Origin: Raskinella chloraquaticus (SeqCode)
Lineage (GTDB): Bacteria > Pseudomonadota > Alphaproteobacteria > Rhizobiales > UBA4765
DNA: 54,138 bases
NCBI GenBank assembly: GCA_002365175.1
Contig: DEZK01000040.1
Coordinates: 1 to 54,138, forward strand
Direction of reading: 5' to 3'
The notes below the pieces were generated by a model that saw nothing but the letters and a program-made list of their open reading frames with translations, did not search any database and was not told where the DNA came from. Made by a program: the position numbers and the translations under genes. Each line of letters begins with the position of its first letter. Position 1 is the first letter of the stretch. Positions 22,923 to 32,626 of this stretch are shown here, one piece after another.

Positions 22923-25009
22923 CGAAACTGATCGTCGACGGCAGGGAAGTGGATGTTCCGGCGGGCGCGACGCTGCTGCAGGCATGCGAGGCGGCGGGGG
23001 CGGAAATTCCGCGCTTCTGCTTCCATGAGCGGCTGTCGATTGCCGGCAATTGCCGCATGTGTCTGGTGGAAGTGGTCGGCGAACCCAAGCCCGTTGCCTC
23101 CTGCGCCCGCTCGGTGCGCGATTTGCGACCCGGCAAAGACAACGCCCCGCCCGTCGTCAACACGCGCACACCGATGGTGAAAAAAGCGCGCGAGGGGGTG
23201 ATGGAATTCCTGTTGATCAATCATCCGCTCGACTGCCCGATCTGCGACCAGGGCGGCGAATGCGACCTCCAGGATCAGGCGATGGCCTATGGTGTGTCGA
23301 AGACGCGCTATCACGAGAACAAGCGGGCGGTTGAGGACAAGAATATCGGGCCGCTGGTGAAGACGGTGATGACGCGCTGCATCCATTGCACGCGCTGCGT
23401 CCGGTTCACGGCGGAAGTGGCCGGCGTCGGCGATCTTGGCGCCATCGGTCGCGGCGAGGATATGGAGATCACGACCTATCTCGAAGCGGCGATGGGGTCG
23501 GAGCTGCAGGGCAACATCATCGATCTGTGTCCGGTCGGTGCGCTGACCTCGAAGCCATTCGCCTTCCAGGCGCGACCCTGGGAACTCACCAAGACCGAGA
23601 CCATCGACGTCATGGATGCGGTGGGGTCTGCCATTCGCGTGGATGCGCGCGGCAATGAGGTGATGCGCATCATGCCGCGCACCAATGATGCGGTGAACGA
23701 GGAATGGATTTCCGACAAGACCCGCTTCATCTGGGACGGGCTCAAATCGCAGCGTCTTGATCGGCCTTATATCCGCGATAATGGCCGGCTGCGCCCGGCA
23801 AGCTTCGCGGAAGCCTTCACGCTCATCGCGAGCAAGATCAAGGCCACCCAGGGCAAGCGCATCGGGGCGATTGCGGGCGATCTGGCAAGCGTTGAGGAGA
23901 TGTACGCGCTGAAAGAACTGATGAACGCGCTCAACAGCCCCAACATCGATTGTCGACCGGATGGCACGAAGCTGCATCCCAGTGGCGGGCGGGCTTCCTA
24001 CTTGTTCGGTTCCGGCATTGCGGGCATCGACAAGGCCGATGCGCTGCTCGTCATCGGTTCCAATCCGCGCCGCGAGGCGGCGGTTCTCAATGCGCGTATC
24101 CGCAAACGTTGGCGGGCAGGCGGCTTCCCGATCGGTTTCATCGGGACGAAAGCTGATACCGCCTGGGACTATGCTTATCTGGGTGCTGGCCCGGAGACGC
24201 TTGGTGAGATGGTTGCCGGCAATCATCCGTTCGTCCAGACGATGAAAGCAGCCAAGCATCCGATGATCATCATCGGGCAGGGGGCGTTGTCGCGGGTGGA
24301 TGGCGCTGCAGTTCTCTCGCTTGCGGCCAAAGCGGCGCTGGCGCTCGGCGTCATCGGGCGCAGCGATGATGCGGGCTGGAACGGCTTTGCCGTTCTGCAC
24401 ACCGCAGCCTCACGCGTGGGCGGGCTTGAGATCGGTTTTGTTCCCGGCAAGGACGGGCTCGATGGGCGCGCGATGATCCGTCAGGGTGCGCTTGACGTGC
24501 TGTTCCTCCTGGGAGCGGACGAGGTGGCGCTGTCGCCCGGGACGTTTGCCGTCTATATCGGCTCGCATGGTGATGATGGCGCGCAGGCCGCCGATGTCGT
24601 TCTCCCAGGCGCTGCCTACACGGAAAAGAGCGGTATCTACGTCAATACCGAAGGGCGGGTGCAGCAAACCGAACGTGCTGTCTTCCCGCCTGGCAATGCG
24701 CGTGAGGACTGGGCGATCCTGCGTGCCCTGTCGCAGACGCTTGAAGCAAAACTCCCGTTCGATTCTCTGGCGCAGTTGCGGCAGGCGCTTTTTTCCACCT
24801 TCCCTGATCTGGCGAAAACCGGCAGCCGGCTGATTGCCGATCCGGCGACGCTTTCCAAAATCGCCGACATGGGAATGTCTGCCGATAAGGCGCCATTCAA
24901 TGAGGCGATCGATGATTTCTATTTGACCAATCCGATCGCCCGCGCCTCGGCGGTGATGGCGGAATGTGCGCGCTTATCGACCATGCGCATGACGACAGCG
25001 GCGGAGTAA
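22919..25009 (+). CDS. nuoG: NADH-quinone oxidoreductase subunit G
   Basis: 696 residues, the usual alphaproteobacterial length. The N-terminal ferredoxin-like part holds cluster ligands in IPRFCFHERLSIAGNCRMC, CPICDQGGECDLQDQ and CIHCTRCVRFTAEVAG (N1b, N5 and N4 sites). The large C-terminal part is related to molybdopterin oxidoreductases (DALLVIGSNPRREAAVLN) but has no catalytic role there. The start is ATG 22919, overlapping the stop of the pentapeptide gene by 4 bp, since TKLIVDGREVDVPAGATLLQ matches homologues. Confidence 0.95.
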   Translation: MTKLIVDGREVDVPAGATLLQACEAAGAEIPRFCFHERLSIAGNCRMCLVEVVGEPKPVASCARSVRDLRPGKDNAPPVVNTRTPMVKKAREGVMEFLLINHPLDCPICDQGGECDLQDQAMAYGVSKTRYHENKRAVEDKNIGPLVKTVMTRCIHCTRCVRFTAEVAGVGDLGAIGRGEDMEITTYLEAAMGSELQGNIIDLCPVGALTSKPFAFQARPWELTKTETIDVMDAVGSAIRVDARGNEVMRIMPRTNDAVNEEWISDKTRFIWDGLKSQRLDRPYIRDNGRLRPASFAEAFTLIASKIKATQGKRIGAIAGDLASVEEMYALKELMNALNSPNIDCRPDGTKLHPSGGRASYLFGSGIAGIDKADALLVIGSNPRREAAVLNARIRKRWRAGGFPIGFIGTKADTAWDYAYLGAGPETLGEMVAGNHPFVQTMKAAKHPMIIIGQGALSRVDGAAVLSLAAKAALALGVIGRSDDAGWNGFAVLHTAASRVGGLEIGFVPGKDGLDGRAMIRQGALDVLFLLGADEVALSPGTFAVYIGSHGDDGAQAADVVLPGAAYTEKSGIYVNTEGRVQQTERAVFPPGNAREDWAILRALSQTLEAKLPFDSLAQLRQALFSTFPDLAKTGSRLIADPATLSKIADMGMSADKAPFNEAIDDFYLTNPIARASAVMAECARLSTMRMTTAAE

Positions 25010-25014
25010 AGGCG

Positions 25015-26049
25015 ATGAGCGAAGTCGTGTGGAAAGCGTTGTTGCAGGGCGGGCTGATTGCTCTGCAGAGCGTTGTATTGCTGGTGGCGCTGCTGGTGAT
25101 GATTGCCTTCCTGCTGCTGTTTGACCGCAAGGTGTGGGCAGCCGTGCAAATGCGCAAAGGGCCTAATGTGGTCGGCGCGTTCGGTCTGCTGCAATCCTTT
25201 GCCGACCTGCTGAAATTCGTGCTGAAAGAACCGATCATCCCGGCTGGAGCCGACCGCCCGGTGTTTCTGCTGGCACCGCTGGTCACCGTCATCCTGGCAC
25301 TTGCAGCCTGGGCGGTGGTGCCGATCGGGCCGGGCTGGGTGATCGCCGACATCAATGTCGGTATCCTCTATATCTTCGCCATCTCGTCATTGGGCGTTTA
25401 CGGCATCATCATGGGGGGGTGGGCGTCGAACTCGAAATATCCCTTTCTCGGCGCCTTGCGCTCGGCGGCACAGATGGTGTCCTACGAAGTCTCCATCGGC
25501 TTTGTCATCGTGACTGTCCTGCTGTGGGTTGGCTCGCTCAATCTCAGCCAGATCGTCGAATCGCAGCGCAGTGCCTACGGGCTTCTCGGCTGGCATTTCG
25601 CCAATCCGCTTCTGTTTCCGATGTTTGTCATCTTCTTCATTTCAGCGTTGGCTGAGACCAATCGACCGCCCTTCGATCTGCCCGAGGCCGAATCCGAACT
25701 CGTTGCCGGGTTCATGGTTGAATATTCCTCCACGCCCTATCTTCTGTTCATGCTGGGCGAATATGTCGCCATCACCCTGATGTGCGCCATGACCGCGATC
25801 CTGTTTCTCGGCGGCTGGCTGTCGCCGCTTCCCTTTGCGCCGTTTACGTGGATTCCCGGTGTCGTCTGGTTCGTTCTCAAGATTTGGTTCGTGTTCTTCA
25901 TGTTCGCCATGGTCAAGGCGATCGTTCCGCGCTACCGCTACGACCAGTTGATGCGCCTTGGCTGGAAAGTGTTTCTGCCGGCGTCCCTGTTGTTTCTTGT
26001 TGCCAGCGCCGCGTTCCTGCAGGCGACCAATCTGGCGGCCAAAGGCTGA
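25015..26049 (+). CDS. nuoH: NADH-quinone oxidoreductase subunit H
   Basis: 344 residues with eight membrane segments. It joins the membrane arm to the peripheral arm and forms the entry of the quinone tunnel. Conserved parts: FDRKVWAAVQMRKGPNVVGA, GGWASNSKYPFLGALRSAAQ, ETNRPPFDLPEAESELVAGF and the C-terminal VPRYRYDQLMRLGWKVFLP. ATG 25015, 5 bp after nuoG, fits the family start; the frame is open further upstream inside nuoG. Confidence 0.96.
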   Translation: MSEVVWKALLQGGLIALQSVVLLVALLVMIAFLLLFDRKVWAAVQMRKGPNVVGAFGLLQSFADLLKFVLKEPIIPAGADRPVFLLAPLVTVILALAAWAVVPIGPGWVIADINVGILYIFAISSLGVYGIIMGGWASNSKYPFLGALRSAAQMVSYEVSIGFVIVTVLLWVGSLNLSQIVESQRSAYGLLGWHFANPLLFPMFVIFFISALAETNRPPFDLPEAESELVAGFMVEYSSTPYLLFMLGEYVAITLMCAMTAILFLGGWLSPLPFAPFTWIPGVVWFVLKIWFVFFMFAMVKAIVPRYRYDQLMRLGWKVFLPASLLFLVASAAFLQATNLAAKG

Positions 26050-26060
26050 AGGAGGCGAGG

Positions 26061-26549
26061 ATGACCCTTGATCGCGCCGCGCGTTCGCTCTTCCTGTGGG
26101 AGTTCGTGCAGGCCTTCGGACTGGCGATGCGTTATTATTTCCGGCCCAAATTCACCATCGACTATCCTTTCCAGAAGGGGCATCTGTCGCCGCGCTTTCG
26201 CGGTGAACATGCGCTGCGCCGCTATCCCAATGGCGAGGAGCGCTGCATTGCCTGCAAGCTGTGCGAGGCGATCTGCCCGGCGCAGGCGATCACCATCGAA
26301 GCGGGACCGCGGCGCAATGACGGGACGCGGCGCACGACGCGCTATGACATTGACATGGTCAAATGCATTTATTGCGGCTTTTGCCAGGAAGCATGCCCGG
26401 TCGATGCGATTGTCGAGGGGCCGAATTACGAATTTGCGACCGAAACCCGCGAAGAACTCTATTACAACAAGGAGCGCCTGCTGGCGAATGGTGACCGCTG
26501 GGAGCGTGAGATCGCGCAGAACATCGCGCTCGATGCGCCTTACCGGTAA
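26061..26549 (+). CDS. nuoI: NADH-quinone oxidoreductase subunit I
   Basis: 162 residues. A ferredoxin-like subunit with two [4Fe-4S] clusters (N6a, N6b), ligated by CIACKLCEAICPAQAI and CIYCGFCQEACPVDAI; all eight Cys are present. It bridges NuoG and NuoB in the electron path. ATG 26061 is preceded by the strong site GGAGGCGAGG. A 50-bp space, longer than elsewhere in the operon, follows before nuoJ. Confidence 0.96.
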   Translation: MTLDRAARSLFLWEFVQAFGLAMRYYFRPKFTIDYPFQKGHLSPRFRGEHALRRYPNGEERCIACKLCEAICPAQAITIEAGPRRNDGTRRTTRYDIDMVKCIYCGFCQEACPVDAIVEGPNYEFATETREELYYNKERLLANGDRWEREIAQNIALDAPYR

Positions 26550-26599
26550 GTGGGCAGGAATTGATGAGGGGCGCGACACATGAGCAGGGGCAGCGATAA

Positions 26600-27214
26600 A
26601 TGACGCTGGCAATTTTCTTTTTCTACCTGCTGTCCGCGGTGCTGGTTGCATCGGCGATGATGGTGATATCATCGCGTAACCCGGTGCATTCGGTGCTGTT
26701 TCTGATCCTCGCCTTCGTCAATGCGGCGGGGCTTTTTGTGCTGCTCGGGGCCGAGTTTCTGGCGATGATCCTGATCGTCGTCTATGTCGGTGCGGTGGCG
26801 GTGCTGTTCCTCTTCGTCGTGATGATGCTTGACGTCGATTTTACCGAACTCAGGCAGGGCATTTTGCAGTATCTGCCGATTGGGGCTCTGATCGGTCTTG
26901 TTCTGCTGGTTGAAATCCTGCTGGTTGTCGGCTCATGGGTGGTTGCGCCGGAAGTCGCGGCGCTGCGCACGACACCAACGCCGACGCTGGCGATTGCCGA
27001 TAACACGGCCGCACTCGGGCGTATCCTTTACACGACGTACATCTACTACTTTCAGGCAGCCGGCCTTGTGCTGCTGGTGGCGATGGTTGGCGCCATCGTG
27101 CTGACGTTGCGCCACAAGGAAGGCGTCAAGCGCCAGGACGTCGCGGCACAGATCGCGCGCGATCCGGCAACCGCCATCGAGGTGCGCAAAGTGCCAAGCC
27201 GGGCAGGGATCTGA
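26600..27214 (+). CDS. nuoJ: NADH-quinone oxidoreductase subunit J
   Basis: 204 residues with five membrane segments. It is part of the membrane arm; the pi-bulge helix region IVVYVGAVAVLFLFVVMMLD is the best conserved part of the family and takes part in coupling. The C-terminal tail after the last helix is basic and cytoplasmic (LRHKEGVKRQDVAAQIARD). The start ATG 26600 is preceded by AGGGGCAGCG. Confidence 0.95.
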   Translation: MTLAIFFFYLLSAVLVASAMMVISSRNPVHSVLFLILAFVNAAGLFVLLGAEFLAMILIVVYVGAVAVLFLFVVMMLDVDFTELRQGILQYLPIGALIGLVLLVEILLVVGSWVVAPEVAALRTTPTPTLAIADNTAALGRILYTTYIYYFQAAGLVLLVAMVGAIVLTLRHKEGVKRQDVAAQIARDPATAIEVRKVPSRAGI

Positions 27215-27223
27215 GGGGCGGAC

Positions 27224-27532
27224 ATGGAGATCGGACTGAGTCATTTTCTGTCGGTTGCCGCTGTGCTGTTCACGCTCGGCGTCTTCGGCATTTTCCTCAA
27301 CCGCAAGAACATCATCATCATTCTCATGTCGGTCGAGCTGATGCTGCTTGCGGTCAATATCAATTTTGTCGCGTTTTCGGCATTTCTTGGCGATCTGGTC
27401 GGCCAGGTTTTCGCGCTGCTGGTGTTGACGGTCGCAGCCGCGGAAGCGGCCATCGGCCTTGCCATTCTCGTCACCTTCTTCCGCAACCGCGGCTCGATCG
27501 CGGTTGAGGATGTCAGCCAGATGAAGGGTTGA
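27224..27532 (+). CDS. nuoK: NADH-quinone oxidoreductase subunit K
   Basis: 102 residues with three membrane segments, normal for the family. The two conserved membrane glutamates of the proton path are visible in MSVELMLLAVNINFVAF and in VAAAEAAIGLAILVTFF. It begins 9 bp after nuoJ and ends 5 bp before nuoL. Confidence 0.96.
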   Translation: MEIGLSHFLSVAAVLFTLGVFGIFLNRKNIIIILMSVELMLLAVNINFVAFSAFLGDLVGQVFALLVLTVAAAEAAIGLAILVTFFRNRGSIAVEDVSQMKG

Positions 27533-27537
27533 GCCTG

Positions 27538-29619
27538 ATGATTTCGGCCATCGTCTTCCTGCCATTGCTGGGTTTCATCATTGCCGGCGCGGTGACGCTG
27601 ATCGGGCGGCGCATGAGCATTCCCGCCGGGGCCGGCCATGGAGGTCACGGGTCTGATCACGACGACCATGGTGCAGCGCCGATGAGTGCTGCCAATGATC
27701 ACGGCCATGACGCTCATCATGCGGCGGCGCCGGGCGCGCGCTTTGCCGAACTGGTGACCACCGGTTTTCTGATGGTGTCAGCCCTGCTGTCGTGGATTGT
27801 TTTCTTTCAGGTAGGCTTTGGCGGGCAGGGTTATCACGTGCGCCTGCTGCGCTTCATTCATGTCGGCAATTTCGTTGCCGACTGGGCGTTGTGGGTTGAT
27901 ACGATGACTGCCGTGATGCTGGTGGTGGTCAACACCGTCTCGGCACTCGTCCACCTTTATTCCATCGGCTACATGGCGCATGACGAGCACCGGCCGCGCT
28001 TCTTTGCCTATCTGTCGCTCTTCACCTTCGCCATGCTGATGCTGGTGACGTCCGACAATTTCATCCAGCTTTTCTTTGGCTGGGAAGGGGTGGGGCTGGC
28101 GAGCTATCTGCTGATCGGGTTCTGGTTCAACAAGAGAAGCGCCAATGACGCCTCGATGAAGGCTTTCATCGTCAACCGCGTTGGCGATTTCGGCTTCGCT
28201 CTTGGTATTTTCGCCGTCTTCGTCCTCTTTGGCTCGGTCGCCTTCGATACGGTGTTTGCCAATGCGCCGGCGCTTGCCGGCAAGCCCTTCGTCTTCATCG
28301 GGCTGCACGTCGATGCGCTCACTTGCTGTTGCCTCCTGCTCTTCGTCGGCGCCATGGGCAAATCAGCCCAGCTTTTCCTCCACACCTGGCTGCCTGATGC
28401 CATGGAAGGGCCAACCCCGGTGTCAGCCCTCATCCATGCCGCAACCATGGTGACGGCCGGTGTTTTCATGGTGGCCCGCCTGTCGCCGCTGATGGAGCAG
28501 GCGCCGGCCGCCCTGTCGATCATCACGATTGTGGGCGCGTCGACGGCGTTTTTCGCCGCGACCGTCGGCCTGGTGCAAAACGACATCAAGCGGGTGATCG
28601 CCTATTCGACCTGTTCGCAGCTTGGCTACATGTTTGCGGCCGCAGGCGTTGGTGCCTATTCGCTGGCGATCTTCCATTTGTTTACGCATGCCTTCTTCAA
28701 GGCATTGCTCTTCCTTGGATCAGGCAGTGTCATTCACGCCGTGTCGGGCGAGCAGGACATCCGCCATATGGGCGGTCTCGCCAAGCGCATCCCTCTGACC
28801 TACTGGATGATGACGATTGGCACGCTGGCGCTCACCGGCTTCGGCCTGCCATTATCGGGCATCGGCTTTGCCGGCTTCATCTCGAAGGATGCGATCATCG
28901 GCGCCACATTCGTCGGACATGGGCCTGCGGCAGGCTATGCGTTCGCGCTCCTGGTCATCGCCGCCTTCATGACGTCATTCTATTCGTGGCGACTGGTTTT
29001 CCTGGTCTTCCACGGCAAGTCGCGCATGACGGCTGATGTCGAAAGTCATGTCCATGAAAGCCCGCTGACGATGACAGTGCCGCTGATGGTGCTGGCGGTG
29101 GGCGCGGTTGTTGCCGGCATGGTGTTCATGCGCCAGTTCGGCGATGATCACGGCGTGGCTGATTTCTTCCGCAAGAGCCTGTTCCTGTCCGATCATAACC
29201 ACACGCTGCACGACATTCATGGCGCGCCGCTGTGGGTGGAGCTGGCGCCGACGGTCATGATGATAGCCGGCTTCGGGCTTGCCTGGCTGTTTTACATGTC
29301 GCGGACTGATCTGCCGGCAAAACTCGCGGCAGCCCAGCCGGTTGCCTACCGTTTCATCCTCAACAAATGGTATTTCGACGAGATCTACAACTTCCTGCTG
29401 GTGCAGCCGGCACGCTGGCTTGGCCGCTTCCTGTGGAAGAAGGGGGATGGCTGGCTCATTGACGGTTTTGGCCCCGATGGCGTGGCAGCGCGCGTCATGG
29501 ATGTGACACGGGGCGTGGTGCGCCTGCAGTCAGGATTTCTCTATCATTATGCATTTGCCATGTTGATGGGCATCACCGCTCTGCTCACCTGGTACATGTT
29601 CGCCGGGGGCGCACGATGA
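27538..29619 (+). CDS. nuoL: NADH-quinone oxidoreductase subunit L with His-rich insert
   Basis: 693 residues, distal antiporter-like proton pump with the long lateral helix. Standard motifs include FFGWEGVGLASYLLIGFWF, GKSAQLFLHTWLPDAMEGPT and the Lys-bearing NDIKRVIAYSTCSQLGYM. Between the first two membrane helices, residues 31-65 form an unusual loop rich in His, Gly and Asp (GHGGHGSDHDDHG and DHGHDAHH), with eight His in 28 residues; such a loop could bind metal ions. ATG 27538 is used; the frame is open to a TTG at 27529 that overlaps the nuoK stop. It overlaps nuoM by 4 bp. Confidence 0.95.
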   Translation: MISAIVFLPLLGFIIAGAVTLIGRRMSIPAGAGHGGHGSDHDDHGAAPMSAANDHGHDAHHAAAPGARFAELVTTGFLMVSALLSWIVFFQVGFGGQGYHVRLLRFIHVGNFVADWALWVDTMTAVMLVVVNTVSALVHLYSIGYMAHDEHRPRFFAYLSLFTFAMLMLVTSDNFIQLFFGWEGVGLASYLLIGFWFNKRSANDASMKAFIVNRVGDFGFALGIFAVFVLFGSVAFDTVFANAPALAGKPFVFIGLHVDALTCCCLLLFVGAMGKSAQLFLHTWLPDAMEGPTPVSALIHAATMVTAGVFMVARLSPLMEQAPAALSIITIVGASTAFFAATVGLVQNDIKRVIAYSTCSQLGYMFAAAGVGAYSLAIFHLFTHAFFKALLFLGSGSVIHAVSGEQDIRHMGGLAKRIPLTYWMMTIGTLALTGFGLPLSGIGFAGFISKDAIIGATFVGHGPAAGYAFALLVIAAFMTSFYSWRLVFLVFHGKSRMTADVESHVHESPLTMTVPLMVLAVGAVVAGMVFMRQFGDDHGVADFFRKSLFLSDHNHTLHDIHGAPLWVELAPTVMMIAGFGLAWLFYMSRTDLPAKLAAAQPVAYRFILNKWYFDEIYNFLLVQPARWLGRFLWKKGDGWLIDGFGPDGVAARVMDVTRGVVRLQSGFLYHYAFAMLMGITALLTWYMFAGGAR

Positions 29620-31136
29620 ACTGGCCGGTCATTACCCTTCTGCTTGTGCTGCCTCTGATCGGGAGCGCACTGATCGTGGCGAGCTGGCTGCTGCGCGGCG
29701 GCAATGACCAGGCGGCGCTGGGACGCGATGCGCGCTACATCGCCTTGTGGACGACGCTCATCACCTTCCTTGTCTCGCTCACCCTGTGGACCGGGTTTGA
29801 TACCAAATCAGCCGGCTTCCAGTTTCTTGAGACGAAGCCGTGGTTTGGCGGGCTGATGTCGTATCGCGTCGGTGTTGACGGCATTTCGATGCTGTTTGTG
29901 GTGCTGACAACGTTTCTCATGCCGTTTTGTATTCTGGCGAGCTGGCAATCGGTCGACAAGCGCGTGGCTGAATACATGGTGGCCTTCCTCGTGCTCGAGA
30001 CGATGATGATCGGCGTTTTCGTCGCTCTCGATCTTGTCCTCTTCTACCTCTTCTTCGAGGGAACGCTCATCCCGATGTTCATCATCATCGGTGTGTGGGG
30101 GGGCGCGCGGCGCGTCTATGCGAGCTTCAAATTCTTCCTCTTCACGTTTCTAGGCTCCGTCCTGGTGCTGCTTGCGATCATGGCGATGTACTGGACGGCG
30201 CAGACAACGAACATTGTCGAGCTGCTGAAATATGATTTCCCGCTCAATCTGCAAACCTGGTTGTGGCTGGCGTTTTTCGCCTCCTTTGCCGTCAAGATGC
30301 CGATGTGGCCGGTCCATACCTGGCTGCCCGATGCGCATGTCGAGGCGCCGACCGCGGGTTCGGTCATCCTGGCGGGTATCTTGCTGAAGCTTGGAGGCTA
30401 TGGCTTCATCCGCTTCTCGCTGTCGATGCTGCCGGATGCATCCGCCAATTTCGCGCCGCTGGTGTTTGCGCTGTCCTGCGTTGCCATCATCTACACCTCG
30501 CTGGTGGCAATGATGCAGGATGACATCAAGAAGCTGATTGCCTATTCCTCCGTCGCTCATATGGGCTTCGTGACGATCGGCATTTTCACCTTCACTGAAC
30601 AGGGTTTGCAGGGCGCCCTCTTCCAGATGCTGTCGCACGGGCTGGTATCGGGCGCGCTTTTCCTGTGCGTTGGCATTGTCTATGACCGCATGCACACCCG
30701 CGAGATCAACGCCTATGGCGGGCTTGTCCATCGCATGCCGGTCTATGCCGTCTTCTTCATGGTGTTCACCCTTGCCAATGTCGGCCTGCCGGGCACGTCA
30801 GGCTTTGTTGGCGAGGTGTTGTCGCTGACGGGTGCTTTCATTGCCAATAGCTGGGTCGCCGTGTTTGCGACCACCGGGGTTATTCTCTCGGCCTGCTACG
30901 CGCTGTGGCTTTATCGGCGCGTGATCTTCGGACCGCTCGAAAAGCCGTCCCTTGCCGCGTTGAACGACGTGACAGCGCGGGAAATCCTGGTGCTGGCGCC
31001 GCTGGTTGTTCTGGTGATCGGCTTTGGCATTTATCCAAGCGCGGTGTTTGATATCACCGCTGCGTCGGTGAAGGCGCTGTTGCTCAACACCCATCTTGCC
31101 GTCAAAACCGGCCTGCCGCTTCTTGCGGCCTACTGA
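29616..31136 (+). CDS. nuoM: NADH-quinone oxidoreductase subunit M
   Basis: 506 residues, about 14 membrane segments, second antiporter-like proton channel. Typical segments are YRVGVDGISMLFVVLTTFLM, FFEGTLIPMFIIIGVWGG, KMPMWPVHTWLPDAHVEAPT and DDIKKLIAYSSVAHMGFV, which include the membrane Glu and Lys residues used for proton transfer. The start overlaps the nuoL stop (ATGA), so translation is coupled. Confidence 0.96.
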   Translation: MNWPVITLLLVLPLIGSALIVASWLLRGGNDQAALGRDARYIALWTTLITFLVSLTLWTGFDTKSAGFQFLETKPWFGGLMSYRVGVDGISMLFVVLTTFLMPFCILASWQSVDKRVAEYMVAFLVLETMMIGVFVALDLVLFYLFFEGTLIPMFIIIGVWGGARRVYASFKFFLFTFLGSVLVLLAIMAMYWTAQTTNIVELLKYDFPLNLQTWLWLAFFASFAVKMPMWPVHTWLPDAHVEAPTAGSVILAGILLKLGGYGFIRFSLSMLPDASANFAPLVFALSCVAIIYTSLVAMMQDDIKKLIAYSSVAHMGFVTIGIFTFTEQGLQGALFQMLSHGLVSGALFLCVGIVYDRMHTREINAYGGLVHRMPVYAVFFMVFTLANVGLPGTSGFVGEVLSLTGAFIANSWVAVFATTGVILSACYALWLYRRVIFGPLEKPSLAALNDVTAREILVLAPLVVLVIGFGIYPSAVFDITAASVKALLLNTHLAVKTGLPLLAAY

Positions 31137-31152
31137 CGGAGTGCCGTGAACC

Positions 31153-32598
31153 ATGCAAAGCCTGGGTGAATTTTCCAGCCTGTGGCCGGCTCTGCCGGAA
31201 GGTGTTTTGGCCCTGGGGGCCTTGCTGCTGCTGATGCTGGGGGCGGTGCGTGGCGAGCGCGCGGGCGACCTGATCACCGCGCTGTCGGTCGGGCTGCTGG
31301 TCCTGGCGGCACTGATCGTCGAAAGCCTGCCCGATGAGCGTATCATCATCTTTTCAGGCGGTTTTGTCTTCGATGGCTTTGCCCGCTTCGTCAAATCGGC
31401 AAGCTTTATTGCCAGTGCAGTGGCGATCATTCTTGGCCGCACCTACTTTCGCGAGATCAAGGTCGTCCATTTCGAATATCCGATCCTCGTCGTGCTCGCT
31501 TCCGTTGGCATGGGAATGATGATTTCGGCCAATGACCTGCTGGCGGTCTATGTCGGGCTGGAACTGATGTCGCTGTCGCTTTACGTCATCGCCGCCATTG
31601 ATCGCGACAATGCGCGCTCCAGCGAAGCGGGGCTCAAATATTTCGTACTGGGAGCGCTTTCGTCCGGGCTTCTGCTTTATGGCGCCTCGCTCGTTTACGG
31701 GTTCACCGGCACGACGGCGTTCGAAGGCATTGCCGCCGCCGTCACGCAAGGGGCGCGGCCACCGCTCGGGCTGGTTTTCGGACTGGTTTTCCTTATCGCC
31801 GGCTTTGCCTTCAAGGTATCGGCTGTGCCGTTCCACATGTGGACGCCGGATGTTTATCAGGGCGCGCCGACACCGGTTGCGGCATTCTTCTCGGCCGCAC
31901 CGAAGTTTGCCGCCATGGCGCTCTTTACCCGCGTCATGATCGGCGCTTTCCCCCAGGCGATCGCCGCCTGGCAGCAGGTGGTGGTCTTCATTGCCATCGC
32001 TTCCATGTTGCTTGGCGCCTTTGCGGCAATCGGCCAATCCAACATCAAGCGCCTGCTTGCCTATTCATCCATCGCCAATATGGGCTTTGCACTCGTTGGC
32101 CTGGCGAGCGCCACGTCGGCTGGGATCGAGGGTGTCCTCGTCTACATGCTCATCTATCTGTTCATGACGCTCGGGGTCTTTGCCTGCGTGCTGGCGATGC
32201 GTGGCCCGCAGGGCATGATCGAAAACGTCGAGGATCTGGCTGGCTTGTCGAAGACCAACCCGATGATGGCGTTTATCCTGGCCATGATGATGTTCTCGCT
32301 TATCGGCGTGCCGCCACTCGCCGGGTTTTTTGGCAAGTATCTGGTTTTCCTTGCAGCCATCGAGGCGAAGCTTTACGCTTTGTCGATCATTGGCGTTCTA
32401 TCCAGCGCTGTGGGTGCCTACTACTATTTGCGCATTATCAAAATCATGTATTTTGATGAGGTAAAACAGTCGCTTGGCCCGGTTCCCTCCGAGGTCAAGC
32501 TGGTGTTGGGCGTCAGTGGTGCCTTCGTTGTGCTCTTTGCCCTCTATCCCGGGCCCCTTTATTCCGCCGCATCGGCGGCCGCAAAATCCCTTTTTTAA
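31153..32598 (+). CDS. nuoN: NADH-quinone oxidoreductase subunit N
   Basis: 481 residues with about 14 membrane segments, third antiporter-like subunit. SANDLLAVYVGLELMSLSLY, KVSAVPFHMWTPDVYQGAPT and SNIKRLLAYSSIANMGFALV carry the conserved charged residues. It closes the nuo series. In many Hyphomicrobiales a birA gene follows nuoN; here it does not, and the RNase J gene begins only 28 bp later. Confidence 0.96.
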   Translation: MQSLGEFSSLWPALPEGVLALGALLLLMLGAVRGERAGDLITALSVGLLVLAALIVESLPDERIIIFSGGFVFDGFARFVKSASFIASAVAIILGRTYFREIKVVHFEYPILVVLASVGMGMMISANDLLAVYVGLELMSLSLYVIAAIDRDNARSSEAGLKYFVLGALSSGLLLYGASLVYGFTGTTAFEGIAAAVTQGARPPLGLVFGLVFLIAGFAFKVSAVPFHMWTPDVYQGAPTPVAAFFSAAPKFAAMALFTRVMIGAFPQAIAAWQQVVVFIAIASMLLGAFAAIGQSNIKRLLAYSSIANMGFALVGLASATSAGIEGVLVYMLIYLFMTLGVFACVLAMRGPQGMIENVEDLAGLSKTNPMMAFILAMMMFSLIGVPPLAGFFGKYLVFLAAIEAKLYALSIIGVLSSAVGAYYYLRIIKIMYFDEVKQSLGPVPSEVKLVLGVSGAFVVLFALYPGPLYSAASAAAKSLF

Positions 32599-32626
32599 AT
32601 AATCGATTTGCCAGGAGTTCCTGTCT

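Noticed and set aside
21764..24400. A minus-strand open frame of 878 codons antisense to nuoF-nuoG
   Set aside because: It lies wholly opposite conserved nuo genes, its translation has no recognisable domain, and long antisense frames are expected in GC-rich codon-biased genes.
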